Shown in pieces: positions 7,923-16,935 of a stretch of DNA of 64,000 bases. Position numbers and translations under genes: made by a program. The DNA comes from Bacteroidales bacterium (GTDB lineage: Bacteria; Bacteroidota; Bacteroidia; Bacteroidales; UBA932). A model generated the notes under the pieces. That model did not search any database. It was not told where the DNA came from and was given only the letters and a program-made list of their open reading frames with translations. Location of the stretch: assembly GCA_017560825.1 (NCBI GenBank), contig JAFZED010000040.1, forward strand, positions 16,418 to 80,417. The letters run 5' to 3'. Within the stretch, counting starts at the first letter, position 1. Each line of letters starts with the position of its first letter.

Positions 7923-9593
7923 ATGGAAGAGGTAAACAAGGAAGTAACTGAGACCAGAAATCTCAACTTTTTGGAAGAAATCATTGAGGCGGATCTCGCC
8001 AGCGGAAAACACGAATCGATAATGACACGTTTCCCGCCAGAACCGAACGGCTACCTTCACATCGGACACGCGAAGAGTATCTGCATTAACTTCGGACTTG
8101 CCAAGAAATACGGCGGAAAGACAAACCTCCGCTTTGACGATACAAACCCTGTAAAGGAGGACACCGAGTACGTAGACTCTATCAAGGAGGACATCAAGTG
8201 GCTCGGTTTCGAGTGGGAGAATGAGCGCTATGCTTCTGACTACTTCGACCAGCTCTACGAGTGGGCTGAAGAACTCATCAAGAAGGGTCTTGCATATGTT
8301 GATGACCAGACACAGGAAGAGATCCGTGCAGGTCGTGGTACAGTGCAGGTGCCAGGAACTGAGAGCCCTTACCGCAATCGTAGCGTTGAGGAGAACCTCC
8401 AGCTTTTCCGCGAAATGAAGGCAGGAAAATATGCGGAAGGCGAGAAGGTGCTTCGTGCGAAGATCGATATGGCACACCCTAATATGCTTTTCCGTGACCC
8501 GCTCCTTTACCGTATCATCCACGCACATCACCACAGAACCGGTGACAAGTGGTGTATCTATCCGATGTACGACTATGCACACGGACAGTCTGACAGTATC
8601 GAGAACATCACTCACTCGATCTGTACACTCGAGTTCGATGTTCACCGTCCTCTCTATGACTGGTTCATCGAGAAGCTCGGCATTTTCCCGTCACATCAGT
8701 ATGAGTTCGCGAGACTCAACCTTACATACACAGTGATGTCTAAGCGTAAGCTCCTTGAGCTTGTGAAGAATAACTTCGTAAGCGGCTGGGATGACCCTCG
8801 TATGCCGACTATCTGCGGTATCCGCCGTCGTGGTTACACTCCTGAGTCTATGCGTATGTTCGCAGAGAAGGTGGGTGTTGCAAAGCGTGAGCAGCTGATT
8901 GACCTCCAGCTTATGGAGTGGTGCGTACGTCAGGACCTGAATGAGCGCGCAAACCGCTATATGGTGGTTCAGGACCCTGTGAAGCTCACCATCACAAACT
9001 GGGAGCCAGGCAAGGTAGAGTGGTTCGACGCTCCTCTGAACCCTGCAGATCCTGAAGGACCGTCACGCAAGGTTCCTTTCACAGGTGAGGTCTACATCGA
9101 GAGAAATGACTTTATGGAGGAGCCGCCTAAGAAGTACTTCCGTCTCAAACCGGACGGAGAAGTACGTCTCAAGTACACTTACATCGTAAAGTGCCAGGAA
9201 GTCGTTAAGGATGCTGAGGGCAACATCGTAGAGATCAAGTGTACTTATGATCCTACATCTAAGCCAGGAGCAGGCGAGTGGCGCTCAGTTAAGGGAACCA
9301 TCCACTGGGTGTCTACAGAGCACGCAAAAGAGCTTGAACTCAGACTCTATGACAAGCTCTTCACTGAGGCCCAGATGGGACAGATTCCAGAAGGTGAGGA
9401 CTACAAGAACTACCTGAATCCTGAGTCACTCGTAATCGCCAAAGGTTACGCAGAGCCAGCCCTCCTTGAGGACAACTCAGGCATTGCAGTACAGTTCGAG
9501 CGCGTCGGCTACTTCTTCAAGGATCCGGACAGCACCCCAGACCACTTCGTGTTCAACAAGACAACAGCTCTAAAGGACAGCTTCAAGTTCTAG
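7923..9593 (+). CDS. glnS: Glutamine-tRNA ligase
   Basis: A 556-aa class I aminoacyl-tRNA synthetase that charges tRNA-Gln with glutamine. The HIGH motif is at residues 46-49 (preceded by FPPEPNGYL) and the KMSKS-like motif is MSKRK at 272-276. The C-terminal ~200 residues form the two anticodon-binding beta-barrels. Having GlnRS implies direct Gln-tRNA charging rather than sole reliance on the GatCAB route. Codon choice is strongly biased, as in a highly expressed gene. It ends in a strong bidirectional terminator shared with dsbD. Confidence 0.97.
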   Translation: MEEVNKEVTETRNLNFLEEIIEADLASGKHESIMTRFPPEPNGYLHIGHAKSICINFGLAKKYGGKTNLRFDDTNPVKEDTEYVDSIKEDIKWLGFEWENERYASDYFDQLYEWAEELIKKGLAYVDDQTQEEIRAGRGTVQVPGTESPYRNRSVEENLQLFREMKAGKYAEGEKVLRAKIDMAHPNMLFRDPLLYRIIHAHHHRTGDKWCIYPMYDYAHGQSDSIENITHSICTLEFDVHRPLYDWFIEKLGIFPSHQYEFARLNLTYTVMSKRKLLELVKNNFVSGWDDPRMPTICGIRRRGYTPESMRMFAEKVGVAKREQLIDLQLMEWCVRQDLNERANRYMVVQDPVKLTITNWEPGKVEWFDAPLNPADPEGPSRKVPFTGEVYIERNDFMEEPPKKYFRLKPDGEVRLKYTYIVKCQEVVKDAEGNIVEIKCTYDPTSKPGAGEWRSVKGTIHWVSTEHAKELELRLYDKLFTEAQMGQIPEGEDYKNYLNPESLVIAKGYAEPALLEDNSGIAVQFERVGYFFKDPDSTPDHFVFNKTTALKDSFKF

Positions 9594-9603
9594 AGACAAC
9601 CCT

Positions 9604-9647
9604 ATATAAAAGGAGGCCGACTATTTTTAGTCGGCCTCCTTTTATAT
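9604..9647. terminator. Bidirectional terminator between glnS and dsbD
   Basis: A perfect 20-bp stem (9604-9623 with 9628-9647) with a 4-base loop. A-rich on one arm and T-rich on the other, so it works on both strands. Confidence 0.9.
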
Positions 9648-9658
9648 GATGGATGTTT

Positions 9659-11599
9659 CTACTTGCTGTAGGCGTCGAGTCCGCTCTGGAGGAAGTCTAC
9701 GAAGCCTTCAACCGAGAGGTCGTAGCCGCGAACCGGTACGAGCATTTCTCCGTCAGGGGAGAGGAGCACGTAGTTTGGCTGTGCATTTACGTTCCATTTT
9801 GAACGTGCGATGTATGAGTTTGCACGTCCGAGATCCTTGTAAACATCTCCTGTAGCTTCGTCAGTAACCCAGTCTTCCTTTGCAAGCTTGTACTTGTCGT
9901 CTACATAAAGGGCTACTACTACAAAGTCGTTTCTGAGTTTCTCGAGTACAGCTGGGGCGCTCCATACTCTTGACTCCATCTCGCGGCAGTTTACGCATCC
10001 GTGACCTGTTACGTCCACAAATACAGGCTTGCCTGCCTTCTTGGCTGCTGCAAGGGCTTCGTCAAGGTCAAAGTAACCCTGGAGTCCGTGAGGCAGGTGG
10101 AGGAAGTCATACTTGTTTCCTTCCTGCTGTGCAGGTACGTCAGCTACCTGGTGTGACCCGCTGCCTGCTGTGAGGACAAAGTCCTGTGATGAAATCGGCG
10201 GCATATATCCTGAGAGGGCCTTGAGAGGCGCTCCGAACATTCCCGGAATCATATATACTACAAATGAGAACACAACGATAGACAATGTAAGTCTTGGCAC
10301 TGAGATGTGTGTAACCTCATCGTCGTGTGCAAAGCGGAGCTTGCCGAGGAGATAGAATCCAAGGAGTGAGAAGCATACGATCCAGATGGCAAGGTAAACC
10401 TCTCTGTCAAGGAGCCCCCAGTGATAAGTCTGGTCAGCCACGCTGAGGAACTTGAATCCGAGTGCAACCTCGATGAATCCCATTACAACCTTCACTGTGT
10501 TGAGCCATCCGCCGCCGCTCTTCTTGAGGTCCTTCAGGAGTGAAGGGAAGAATGCGAGGAGGGTGAATGGAAGTGCGAATGCCACTGAGAATGCAAGCAT
10601 TGTGACGATCGGAATCCACCAAGCACCGTTGCTTGAAGTAGCCTGGATGAGCACGTTACCTACAATCGGACCTGTACAAGAGAATGACACGAGTACGAGT
10701 GTGAGTGCCATAAAGAACACACCTGCAAGACCCTTCTTGTCTGAACCCTTGTCGCTTTTGTTTACGAGTGACTGTGGGAGAGTGATCTCGAATGCTCCGA
10801 AGAAAGATGCTGCAAACACCATAAAGATGATGAAGAACAGGATGTTAGGGAGCCAGTGAGTTGCAATCCAGTTGAAGATGTCGGCTGTTACGGACTCACC
10901 TCCGATAACTCTGGTAATCACGATAAGGAGGGCGATAGGAAGAGTGTAGAGGATTACGATGAACAGACCGTACATACCAGCCTTGAATCGTCCCTGAGCG
11001 ACATTGTCAGATCCTTTGAGGAAGAATGACACTGTCATAGGTACCATAGGGAACACGCAAGGAGTCATAAGCATTGCAAAGCCCCAGAGAATGGCCTGGA
11101 GGATAAGTCCCCAAGGGAAGGATGTCTTCTGTGCAGGAGCCTCATCTTCGGCTGCAGCAACTGCTGCGCCTTCGCCGATCTTAACCTCGAAGTCGTGGTA
11201 CTCCGCTTTGCAGGCACCGCCTGTGCACGAGTTAGTGAAGATTGTACCGGTGAACACTGCACCGCCTTCAGCTTTTACGTCCTGTGCAATGATGATTTCG
11301 TTGTAGTAATGTCTTGCAAGGTCGCCGAACTCGTCAGTCTCCTCTGTCGGAGTGCTGAGCTCATATGGCTCCCCTACAAGCTCACCGCCTGTAACCACAG
11401 GATCCATAAGTTCAGTCGCTGAGAATTCGTCTGTGAGAGTGTAGGTGTGATAACCGTCAGCGATCTTACCTGTGAAAATCACTTTGTACACATCACCGTC
11501 AGCCTTCTCCACGCTAGATGACCAAGTCACGAGCTGCCCCTGTGCGAATGCAACTGCACTGATGAGCAGGGTCGACAGTATTGATAGGAATCGTTTCAT
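9659..11599 (-). CDS. dsbD: Thiol:disulfide interchange protein DsbD
   Basis: A 646-aa inner-membrane protein that carries electrons from cytosolic thioredoxin to periplasmic thiol proteins. After a signal peptide (ends AFAQ) comes a periplasmic beta domain (~25-130). An eight-helix CcdA-like membrane domain follows, with the redox cysteines in TPCVFP and SFSCTGP. The C-terminal thioredoxin-like domain has the motif C535-V-N-C538 (in GHGCVNCREME). It lies 18 bases downstream of rny, so the two may share a transcript. Confidence 0.95.
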   Translation of the reverse strand: MKRFLSILSTLLISAVAFAQGQLVTWSSSVEKADGDVYKVIFTGKIADGYHTYTLTDEFSATELMDPVVTGGELVGEPYELSTPTEETDEFGDLARHYYNEIIIAQDVKAEGGAVFTGTIFTNSCTGGACKAEYHDFEVKIGEGAAVAAAEDEAPAQKTSFPWGLILQAILWGFAMLMTPCVFPMVPMTVSFFLKGSDNVAQGRFKAGMYGLFIVILYTLPIALLIVITRVIGGESVTADIFNWIATHWLPNILFFIIFMVFAASFFGAFEITLPQSLVNKSDKGSDKKGLAGVFFMALTLVLVSFSCTGPIVGNVLIQATSSNGAWWIPIVTMLAFSVAFALPFTLLAFFPSLLKDLKKSGGGWLNTVKVVMGFIEVALGFKFLSVADQTYHWGLLDREVYLAIWIVCFSLLGFYLLGKLRFAHDDEVTHISVPRLTLSIVVFSFVVYMIPGMFGAPLKALSGYMPPISSQDFVLTAGSGSHQVADVPAQQEGNKYDFLHLPHGLQGYFDLDEALAAAKKAGKPVFVDVTGHGCVNCREMESRVWSAPAVLEKLRNDFVVVALYVDDKYKLAKEDWVTDEATGDVYKDLGRANSYIARSKWNVNAQPNYVLLSPDGEMLVPVRGYDLSVEGFVDFLQSGLDAYSK

Positions 11600-11617
11600 C
11601 TTTATATTTTTTGAATG

Positions 11618-13162
11618 TTATTTTGCAAATGCCACTGATCTGGTCTCACGGATTACTGTGATCTTTACCTGACCTGGATAAACCATCTCCTCCTGGATCT
11701 TTCTTGCAATCTCTGTTGACAATGTCTCTGCATCCTGATCGGTAACCTGGTCTGCACCTACGATGACGCGGAGCTCGCGACCTGCCTGGATAGCGTAAGT
11801 CTTGGTCACTCCATTGTATGATTTTGCAATGCCTTCCATCTCCTTGAGTCTCTTGATGTATGACTCGATCACCTCGCGGCGTGCGCCTGGTCTCGCACCT
11901 GAAATGGCGTCACCTACCATTACGAGAGGGGAGATGATGGATGTCATTTCGATCTCCTCGTGGTGAGCACCGATTGCGTTGCATACATCCGGCTTCTCCT
12001 TGTACTTCTCGGCGAGCTTCATACCGAGGATTGCGTGTGGAAGTTCCGGATCCTCATCTGAAACCTTTCCGATGTCGTGGAGGAGTCCGGCTCTCTTTGC
12101 TACCTTAGGATTGAGTCCGAGCTCAGAAGCCATTGTGGCACAGATGTTTGCAACTTCACGTGCGTGCTGGAGAAGGTTCTGTCCGTATGAAGAACGGTAC
12201 TTCATCCTACCGATGAGCTTGACAAGCTCGATGTGCATTCCGTGGATTCCGAGGTCGATGCAGGTTCTCTTACCTGTCTCCATAATCTCGTCCTCAAGCT
12301 GTTTCTGTACCTTTGCCACAACTTCCTCGATACGTGCCGGATGGATACGTCCGTCGATCACAAGCTGGTGGAGTGCAAGACGAGCGACCTCTCTTCTTAC
12401 TGGGTCGAATGCTGAAAGGAGGATTGCTTCAGGTGTGTCGTCAACAACGATCTCGACTCCTGTCGCTGCCTCGAGGGCACGGATGTTTCTACCTTCGCGG
12501 CCGATGATCCTACCTTTGATCTCGTCGCTTTCGATGTGGAACACTGTCACGGCATTCTCGATTGCTGTCTCAGATGCTGTGCGCTGTATTGTGTTGATTA
12601 CAATTCTCTTAGCTTCCTTTGATGCTGTGAGGCGAGCCTCGTCCATCACGTCATTGATGTATGACTGAGCCTGTGTCTTTGCCTCTGCCTTCATACTCTC
12701 GATCAGCTGGTTCTTTGCCTCAGCTGCAGTAAGTCCTGCGATCTCCTCGATCTGCTTGATGGCTGTCTGCTTGAGCTGCTCGTATTCCTCGGTCTTCTTG
12801 TTTGCAATCTCGATCTGGTTCTTGAGGTTCTGTCTGATTGCGTCAGTCTCCTTCTGCTTGCGGCCAAGCTCTGAACTCTGCTGGTTGAGGTTGTTCTCCT
12901 TCTGCTTCAGACGGCTCTCAGTCTCGCTGATTGTCTTGTTCTTCTCATTGATGTACTGCTCGTGCTCGCTCTTGAGCTGCAGGAACTTCTCCTTTGCCTG
13001 GAAGATCTTTTCCTTTTTGATGCTCTCTGCCTCAAGCTCTGCCTTCTTGATAATGTCTTCCTTTTGTCCTTTCAGAATTATTCTGCGGACAACTATGTAA
13101 ATGGTAAGCGCCAGTACCGCACCTACGACTGCAGACAAAATAATTGTTAGTGCTGTGTTCAT
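11618..13162 (-). CDS. rny: Ribonuclease Y
   Basis: A 514-aa membrane-anchored endoribonuclease that starts mRNA decay. It has an N-terminal transmembrane helix (~5-26), a long charged coiled coil (~30-190), a KH RNA-binding domain with [15 protein letters not shown] (~210-265), and an HD metal-dependent domain with the signature GLLHDIGK (~356-363). It follows zapA and the intervening ncRNA on the same strand and is tightly followed by dsbD. Confidence 0.96.
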   Translation of the reverse strand: MNTALTIILSAVVGAVLALTIYIVVRRIILKGQKEDIIKKAELEAESIKKEKIFQAKEKFLQLKSEHEQYINEKNKTISETESRLKQKENNLNQQSSELGRKQKETDAIRQNLKNQIEIANKKTEEYEQLKQTAIKQIEEIAGLTAAEAKNQLIESMKAEAKTQAQSYINDVMDEARLTASKEAKRIVINTIQRTASETAIENAVTVFHIESDEIKGRIIGREGRNIRALEAATGVEIVVDDTPEAILLSAFDPVRREVARLALHQLVIDGRIHPARIEEVVAKVQKQLEDEIMETGKRTCIDLGIHGMHIELVKLIGRMKYRSSYGQNLLQHAREVANICATMASELGLNPKVAKRAGLLHDIGKVSDEDPELPHAILGMKLAEKYKEKPDVCNAIGAHHEEIEMTSIISPLVMVGDAISGARPGARREVIESYIKRLKEMEGIAKSYNGVTKTYAIQAGRELRVIVGADQVTDQDAETLSTEIARKIQEEMVYPGQVKITVIRETRSVAFAK

Positions 13163-13198
13163 ATATATAATGGTTTAGTATTTACTTACTTGCTGATA

Positions 13199-13231
13199 CA
13201 ATAATGACCAGTCTGCTGTGTGAAGCCGACC
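13199..13231 (-). promoter_or_regulatory. Hairpin in the rny leader
   Basis: Minus-strand GACCGGTC pairs with GACTGGTC across a 14-base loop (8 bp, one G-U), about 40 bases before the rny start. It could be a weak attenuator or a stability element; no long U-tract follows. Confidence 0.35.
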
Positions 13232-13267
13232 GGTCAAGTTATAAAGAAAAGCCGTTAGCAAGTTTGT

Positions 13268-13405
13268 CAGAAAATCTTAATGAATAAGATTTGGGCTCCG
13301 GATTGTTGGTTCTGAAATCCTCCGTCCCGCAAGCGGAATCCCCCTAAGGGTCACATAGGTCCATCATTGCCATCCGAGTAGTCCCGGTTACGTTATAAAT
13401 GTTGA
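13268..13405 (-). ncRNA. Structured non-coding RNA between zapA and rny (possible 6S-like RNA)
   Basis: The 262-base zapA-rny gap holds a promoter box just after the zapA stop and an intrinsic terminator (AAATCTTA/TAAGATTT, 13272-13292, then TTTTC), giving about 138 nt. In the minus-strand RNA a closing stem pairs CUCGGAU with AUCC(G)GAG, extended by GGG/CCC. It encloses unpaired arms and two internal hairpins, CCC-UUA-GGG and CCG-CUUG-CGG. A long closing stem, open bubble and GC-rich end are 6S-like, and zapA lies next to 6S RNA in many bacteria. Length is below the usual 180-200 nt, so the identity is uncertain. The double-hairpin core also resembles the palindromic elements of this window. 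Confidence 0.5.
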
Positions 13406-13411
13406 TTTCAG

Positions 13412-13419
13412 CAAAAATA
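13412..13419 (-). promoter_or_regulatory. -7 promoter box of the zapA-rny ncRNA
   Basis: Minus-strand TATTTTTG, a perfect TAnnTTTG. ATTG lies about 22 bases further upstream, inside the end of zapA. Confidence 0.5.
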
Positions 13420-13424
13420 AGTAA

Positions 13425-13724
13425 CTAACGGCTGTTTTTTCCAATATTTTCAAGATAACCACCAAGCTCTTCTGCAAGAGCCTTCTCCTCATCGGAAAGA
13501 TTATTTATCTGTTCCTGAAGCGTCAGGTTGTTCATACACACATTCAGTGCCACAAATGACAGGATGTCAACAATGCTTTTGCCCGGGAACTTGTCCAGGT
13601 AGGCGTTTACCTTCTTGTTGATCTCGTCTGCGGAAACTCTTATCTTCCTCTCGTGCTCTTCTGATGAAGCGTTCAGGACATATGGACGACCTGCGATCTT
13701 TACAGTAATCTTCTGCTGTGCCAT
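13425..13724 (-). CDS. zapA: Cell division protein ZapA
   Basis: A 99-aa cytosolic protein that bundles FtsZ filaments at the division ring. The N-terminal ~50 residues are the ZapA globular fold (KITVKIAGRPYVL, then a charged stretch ending in VNAY). The rest is a coiled-coil dimerisation helix. Its start follows the stop of the upstream coiled-coil gene by one base, a strong sign of co-translation and possibly a shared function. Confidence 0.9.
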   Translation of the reverse strand: MAQQKITVKIAGRPYVLNASSEEHERKIRVSADEINKKVNAYLDKFPGKSIVDILSFVALNVCMNNLTLQEQINNLSDEEKALAEELGGYLENIGKNSR

Positions 13725-13725
13725 A

Positions 13726-14007
13726 TTATCCCTCCATCAGTTTTATACACCTGTCAATCTCCTTGACAAGACTGTCAATCTTCTTCTTAGCTGCAGTTGT
13801 GTCTGCACTTCCTGCCATAAAGGCTTCGGTAAGCTTCTGGTTATCGATCTGTCTTTCTAACTCAATAATCTGCTTCTTGTATGCCTCATTCTGCTCTTTC
13901 GCCTGGTCAAGCTCGGTCTGGAGTCTTGTTCTGGTCTCCTTCTCCGATTCGTATGCAGCAATCAGCTGCGTTATCTGTTTCTTGACGTTCTCCAACATAG
14001 TTTTCAC
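13726..14007 (-). CDS. Small coiled-coil protein, possible ZapB-like partner of ZapA
   Basis: A 93-aa, highly charged, almost wholly helical protein with heptad patterning from about residue 5 to 60, then a short Ala/Thr linker and a second helix. No signal or membrane segment. I cannot assign a family with confidence. Its immediate coupling to zapA and its ZapB-like size and coiled-coil character suggest a division-ring partner, but that is inference. It has its own -7 box upstream. Confidence 0.75.
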   Translation of the reverse strand: MKTMLENVKKQITQLIAAYESEKETRTRLQTELDQAKEQNEAYKKQIIELERQIDNQKLTEAFMAGSADTTAAKKKIDSLVKEIDRCIKLMEG

Positions 14008-14023
14008 AAATCAACATACCTTG

Positions 14024-14031
14024 CAAAAATA
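14024..14031 (-). promoter_or_regulatory. -7 promoter box of the coiled-coil/zapA unit
   Basis: Minus-strand TATTTTTG, a perfect TAnnTTTG, 16 bases before the start codon. It overlaps the foot of the upstream operon's terminator by one base. Confidence 0.5.
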
Positions 14032-14083
14032 ATAAACTGCTTTGATTTCTCAAAATAAAAAGAGAAAATCAAAGCAGTTTATT
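14031..14083 (-). terminator. Terminator of the 2-oxoacid:ferredoxin oxidoreductase operon
   Basis: A perfect 18-bp stem (14031-14048 with 14066-14083) just after the stop of the gamma-subunit gene. It is A/T-rich on the outside and separates that operon from the coiled-coil/zapA unit. Confidence 0.85.
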
Positions 14084-14099
14084 TTATGGTGGATGCTCT

Positions 14100-14642
14100 T
14101 TAGAGCACTTCTACCGATTTCATACCCTCTTCGATGGCTGCTTTGTTAAGCGCGATGAGGTCTGCATAGCGGGCAGGGATACATTTTGCGAGTCCCTTGT
14201 CGATGTTTTCGAATGACACGATAGGCTTCATCTTGAGGTATGCTCCCATTACTGCCATATTGTACACCTTTGAGTTTCCGACCTGAGCTGCAACGTTGAT
14301 TGCGTCAATTCTGCAGATCTGGATGTCGGTTCTTGTAGGAGGGTTGATGATTCCGTTCGGGTCGTAGATGAGGAGTCCGCCCGGTTTCACTGCGCTCTCG
14401 AACTTGTCGAGTGACTGCTGGTTGAGGATGATGGCTGTGTCGTACTTTGTCACGATAGGCGAGCTGATCTTCTTGTCGCTCACGATCACGCAGACGTTTG
14501 CTGTACCTCCACGCATCTCAGGGCCATAAGAAGGCATCCAGGTCACCTCCATATCCTGCATAATTGCACAATATGCGAGAATCTTTCCCATCGAAAGGAC
14601 ACCCTGTCCTCCGAATCCTGCAATGATTATCTCTTCTTTCAT
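14100..14642 (-). CDS. 2-oxoacid:ferredoxin oxidoreductase, gamma subunit
   Basis: A 180-aa cytosolic subunit of the POR/KOR/VOR gamma type. It begins with the signature IIIAGFGGQGVLSMGKILA and has SYGPEMRGG in the middle of the domain. With the alpha, beta and ferredoxin subunits upstream in the same operon it forms a complex that oxidatively decarboxylates a 2-oxoacid to acyl-CoA and reduces ferredoxin. In Bacteroidales these are usually named for 2-oxoglutarate or branched-chain oxoacids; the substrate cannot be settled by eye. It is the last gene before the operon terminator. Confidence 0.92.
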   Translation of the reverse strand: MKEEIIIAGFGGQGVLSMGKILAYCAIMQDMEVTWMPSYGPEMRGGTANVCVIVSDKKISSPIVTKYDTAIILNQQSLDKFESAVKPGGLLIYDPNGIINPPTRTDIQICRIDAINVAAQVGNSKVYNMAVMGAYLKMKPIVSFENIDKGLAKCIPARYADLIALNKAAIEEGMKSVEVL

Positions 14643-14668
14643 ATGTTAATTCTCTTTTAATCAGTTGA

Positions 14669-15442
14669 TTACTCCTGTTTGAGGACGTCCTTGATGTCTC
14701 CGAGCGGATACTTAGGGAACATATTCTCTACCATCCACTTGTTGGCTGCTGTAGGGCTGAGCTTCCAGCCTGAGTTACAAGTTGCCACGATCTCTACGAA
14801 TGAGAGTCCGATGCCCTTCTGGCTGTACTCGAATGCCTTGCGGATAGCTGCCTTTGCCTTGCGTGCTGCAACTGCTGTGTGGACAGACTGTCTTGTGATG
14901 AATGCGGTTCCGTCGAGCTGGGCAATCATAGGGGCGAGCACGAGAGGGAAGCCGTTGAGTTTAGCGTCACGTCCGTAAGGAGTGGTCGCTGTCTTCATTC
15001 CCAGAAGAGTAGTAGGGGCCATCTGTCCTCCGGTCATTCCGTAGATACCGTTGTTGATGAAGATCACTACGATGTTCTCTCCGCGGCTGCAGGCGTGGAT
15101 GATCTCTGCTGTACCGATTGATGCGAGGTCACCGTCTCCCTGATATGTGAACACATATTTCTCAGGATTCAGTCTCTTTGTTGCAGTTGCGAGAGCTGGA
15201 GCACGTCCGTGAGCGGCCTGCTGCCAGTCTACGTTCAGGTAGTTGTAGGCAAATACTGAGCAGCCTACAGGGCTGATTGCGATTGTCTCCTCCTGGATGC
15301 CCATCTCTTCGATGACTTCAGCGACGAGCTTATGTACTGTACCGTGAGAACATCCCGGGCAGTAGTGCATTACGTTGTCTGTCAGAATAGGAGTCTTCTT
15401 GTAGACGATGTTCTCGGGTTTCTTGATATCTTCGATATTCAT
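14669..15442 (-). CDS. 2-oxoacid:ferredoxin oxidoreductase, beta subunit (TPP-binding)
   Basis: 257 aa. It carries HYCPGCSHG near the N-terminus, with cysteines that can contribute to an Fe-S cluster. The thiamine pyrophosphate signature GDGDLASIG leads to NNGIYGMTGGQ. It pairs with the alpha subunit encoded 9 bases upstream to form the catalytic core. The substrate is likely 2-oxoglutarate or a branched-chain 2-oxoacid. Confidence 0.93.
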   Translation of the reverse strand: MNIEDIKKPENIVYKKTPILTDNVMHYCPGCSHGTVHKLVAEVIEEMGIQEETIAISPVGCSVFAYNYLNVDWQQAAHGRAPALATATKRLNPEKYVFTYQGDGDLASIGTAEIIHACSRGENIVVIFINNGIYGMTGGQMAPTTLLGMKTATTPYGRDAKLNGFPLVLAPMIAQLDGTAFITRQSVHTAVAARKAKAAIRKAFEYSQKGIGLSFVEIVATCNSGWKLSPTAANKWMVENMFPKYPLGDIKDVLKQE

Positions 15443-15451
15443 AGTCTTGGC

Positions 15452-16534
15452 TTATTTCAGATTGTTGAACTTCTTGAACTCCTCTGCGATTTCATCAGGT
15501 GTGTAGATGATACCTCCCTGTCTTCCGTAGAATCCTACAGGGCACTTGCCGTTTACAGCAAGCTTCACGTCGTCTACCATCTGTCCGAGGTTGAGCTCGA
15601 TGCTCATCATACTCTTCACCTGGCCTGAAAGCTCCTGAAGTCTCTTTGTCGGGAATGGGAAGAGGGTTACCGGTCTGAGGAGACCTGCCTTGATTCCTTC
15701 CTCGCGGAGCTGGTCTACTACAGCTTCGCAGATACGTGCAGAACATCCGAATGCTACGAAAAGGTACTCTGCATCTGCTGTCTGATACTCCTCATATTTA
15801 ACCTCCTGCTCCTTGATCACCTCGTACTTGGCGGCAAGCTTTCTGTTGAAGCGCTCCTGTACGTCAGACTCGAGGGCGAGGGAAGTGATGACATTGTAAG
15901 GCCTGTCAGCTGTCTTTCCTGTAGTTGCCCAAGGTGCAGCCTTGAGAAGCTCTTCCTTAGTCATACGAGGCTTCTCAGGACGAAGCTCTACTTTCTCCAT
16001 CATCTGGCCTACGATACCGTCAGCAAGAATGATGACAGGAGTGCGGTACTTGAACGCGAGGTCGAATCCCCAGTCAACGAAGTCATACATATCCTGTGCA
16101 GAAGCCGGTGCAAGCACGATTGCGTTGTAGTCGCCGTGTCCGCCACCCTTCACACACTGGTTGTAGTCACTCTGACTAGGCTGGATGGTACCGAGACCAG
16201 GACCTCCGCGCTGGCAGTTCACCACAACGCAAGGAAGCTCAGCACCTGCGAGGTAGCTGAGGCCTTCGCACATAAGGCTGATTCCCGGTGAGCTGGAAGA
16301 AGTCATAACCTTCTTTCCGCAGCAGGCGCCGCCGTATACCATATTGATTGAAGAAGTCTCACTCTCTGCCTGAAGGACAACCATTCCTGTTGTGAGCCAA
16401 GGTCTTTCCTTCATCAGGGTCTCCATTACTTCAGACTGCGGGGTGATCGGGTAGCCGAAATAACCGTCCGCACCGTTGCGGATTGCCGATATGGCAATCG
16501 CCTCGTTTCCTTTCATCAGAATTTTCTCTGCCAT
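15452..16534 (-). CDS. vorB: 2-oxoacid:ferredoxin oxidoreductase, alpha subunit (VorB/KorA type)
   Basis: 360 aa. It starts with LMKGNEAIAISAIRNGAD, then FGYPITPQSEV, the pyrimidine-binding start of the alpha subunit, and contains TSSSSPGISLM and QRGGPGLGT. In Bacteroides the close homologue is usually called VorB (3-methyl-2-oxobutanoate dehydrogenase subunit). It overlaps functionally with the small ferredoxin encoded 4 bases upstream. The gene order delta-alpha-beta-gamma is common for this enzyme class. Confidence 0.92.
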   Translation of the reverse strand: MAEKILMKGNEAIAISAIRNGADGYFGYPITPQSEVMETLMKERPWLTTGMVVLQAESETSSINMVYGGACCGKKVMTSSSSPGISLMCEGLSYLAGAELPCVVVNCQRGGPGLGTIQPSQSDYNQCVKGGGHGDYNAIVLAPASAQDMYDFVDWGFDLAFKYRTPVIILADGIVGQMMEKVELRPEKPRMTKEELLKAAPWATTGKTADRPYNVITSLALESDVQERFNRKLAAKYEVIKEQEVKYEEYQTADAEYLFVAFGCSARICEAVVDQLREEGIKAGLLRPVTLFPFPTKRLQELSGQVKSMMSIELNLGQMVDDVKLAVNGKCPVGFYGRQGGIIYTPDEIAEEFKKFNNLK

Positions 16535-16538
16535 ATCC

Positions 16539-16757
16539 TTAAATTTTAACTCTGTAAACAGTAATTACCGAATCCGGGCAGACGATTGCACAGTTTGAAC
16601 AACCAATGCAGGCCTCGCCGACCATCTCGGCATAATGATAACCTTTGTTGTTGACCAGCTTCGAGAGTTCGATGCTCTTGGTCGGACAATTTTCGACACA
16701 TACTCCGCAACCTTTGCATTTCTGTGAGTCGACGTCGATAGCTCCTTTAAATGCCAT
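16539..16757 (-). CDS. 4Fe-4S dicluster ferredoxin (delta subunit of the oxidoreductase)
   Basis: 72 aa from the ATG at 16757 (MAFKGAI). The longer upstream extension to 16814 is not like ferredoxins and was not used. Two full cluster motifs are present, CKGCGVCVENCP and CIGCSNCAIVCP, so it holds two [4Fe-4S] clusters and passes electrons from the TPP site to free ferredoxin. It is the first gene of the four-gene operon. Confidence 0.92.
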   Translation of the reverse strand: MAFKGAIDVDSQKCKGCGVCVENCPTKSIELSKLVNNKGYHYAEMVGEACIGCSNCAIVCPDSVITVYRVKI

Positions 16758-16870
16758 TGTTATTTTGTTTAAGTGTTTGTTTTCGAATAACCCTTTGGTG
16801 GTTACAAAAATCAAGTAAATATAAGCCTTTTTTATCGAATTGTCAAATAATCATATGAATTTTATGAAAA

Positions 16871-16914
16871 TACTTTTGCGGCCGTCATTTTGTAAGAAAA
16901 TTTGTATAACTTTG
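16871..16914 (+). promoter_or_regulatory. Tandem -7 boxes upstream of the amidohydrolase gene
   Basis: TACTTTTG at 16871-16878 and TAACTTTG at 16907-16914 both match TAnnTTTG perfectly. The second gives a short leader to the ATG at 16936. Which is used cannot be told. Confidence 0.45.
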
Positions 16915-16935
16915 AAATCTTAATGAACTGTAACT

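Noticed and set aside
7770-8645. Long 291-codon frame antisense to glnS
   Set aside because: It mirrors the strongly biased codon use of glnS, has no ribosome-binding site and its translation resembles no family; it is a shadow frame.
13231-13400. Direct similarity TTTATAAC...ACCGG near both ends of the zapA-rny gap
   Set aside because: About 14 of 16 bases match, but the segments are short and AT-rich and no element boundary fits; treated as chance.
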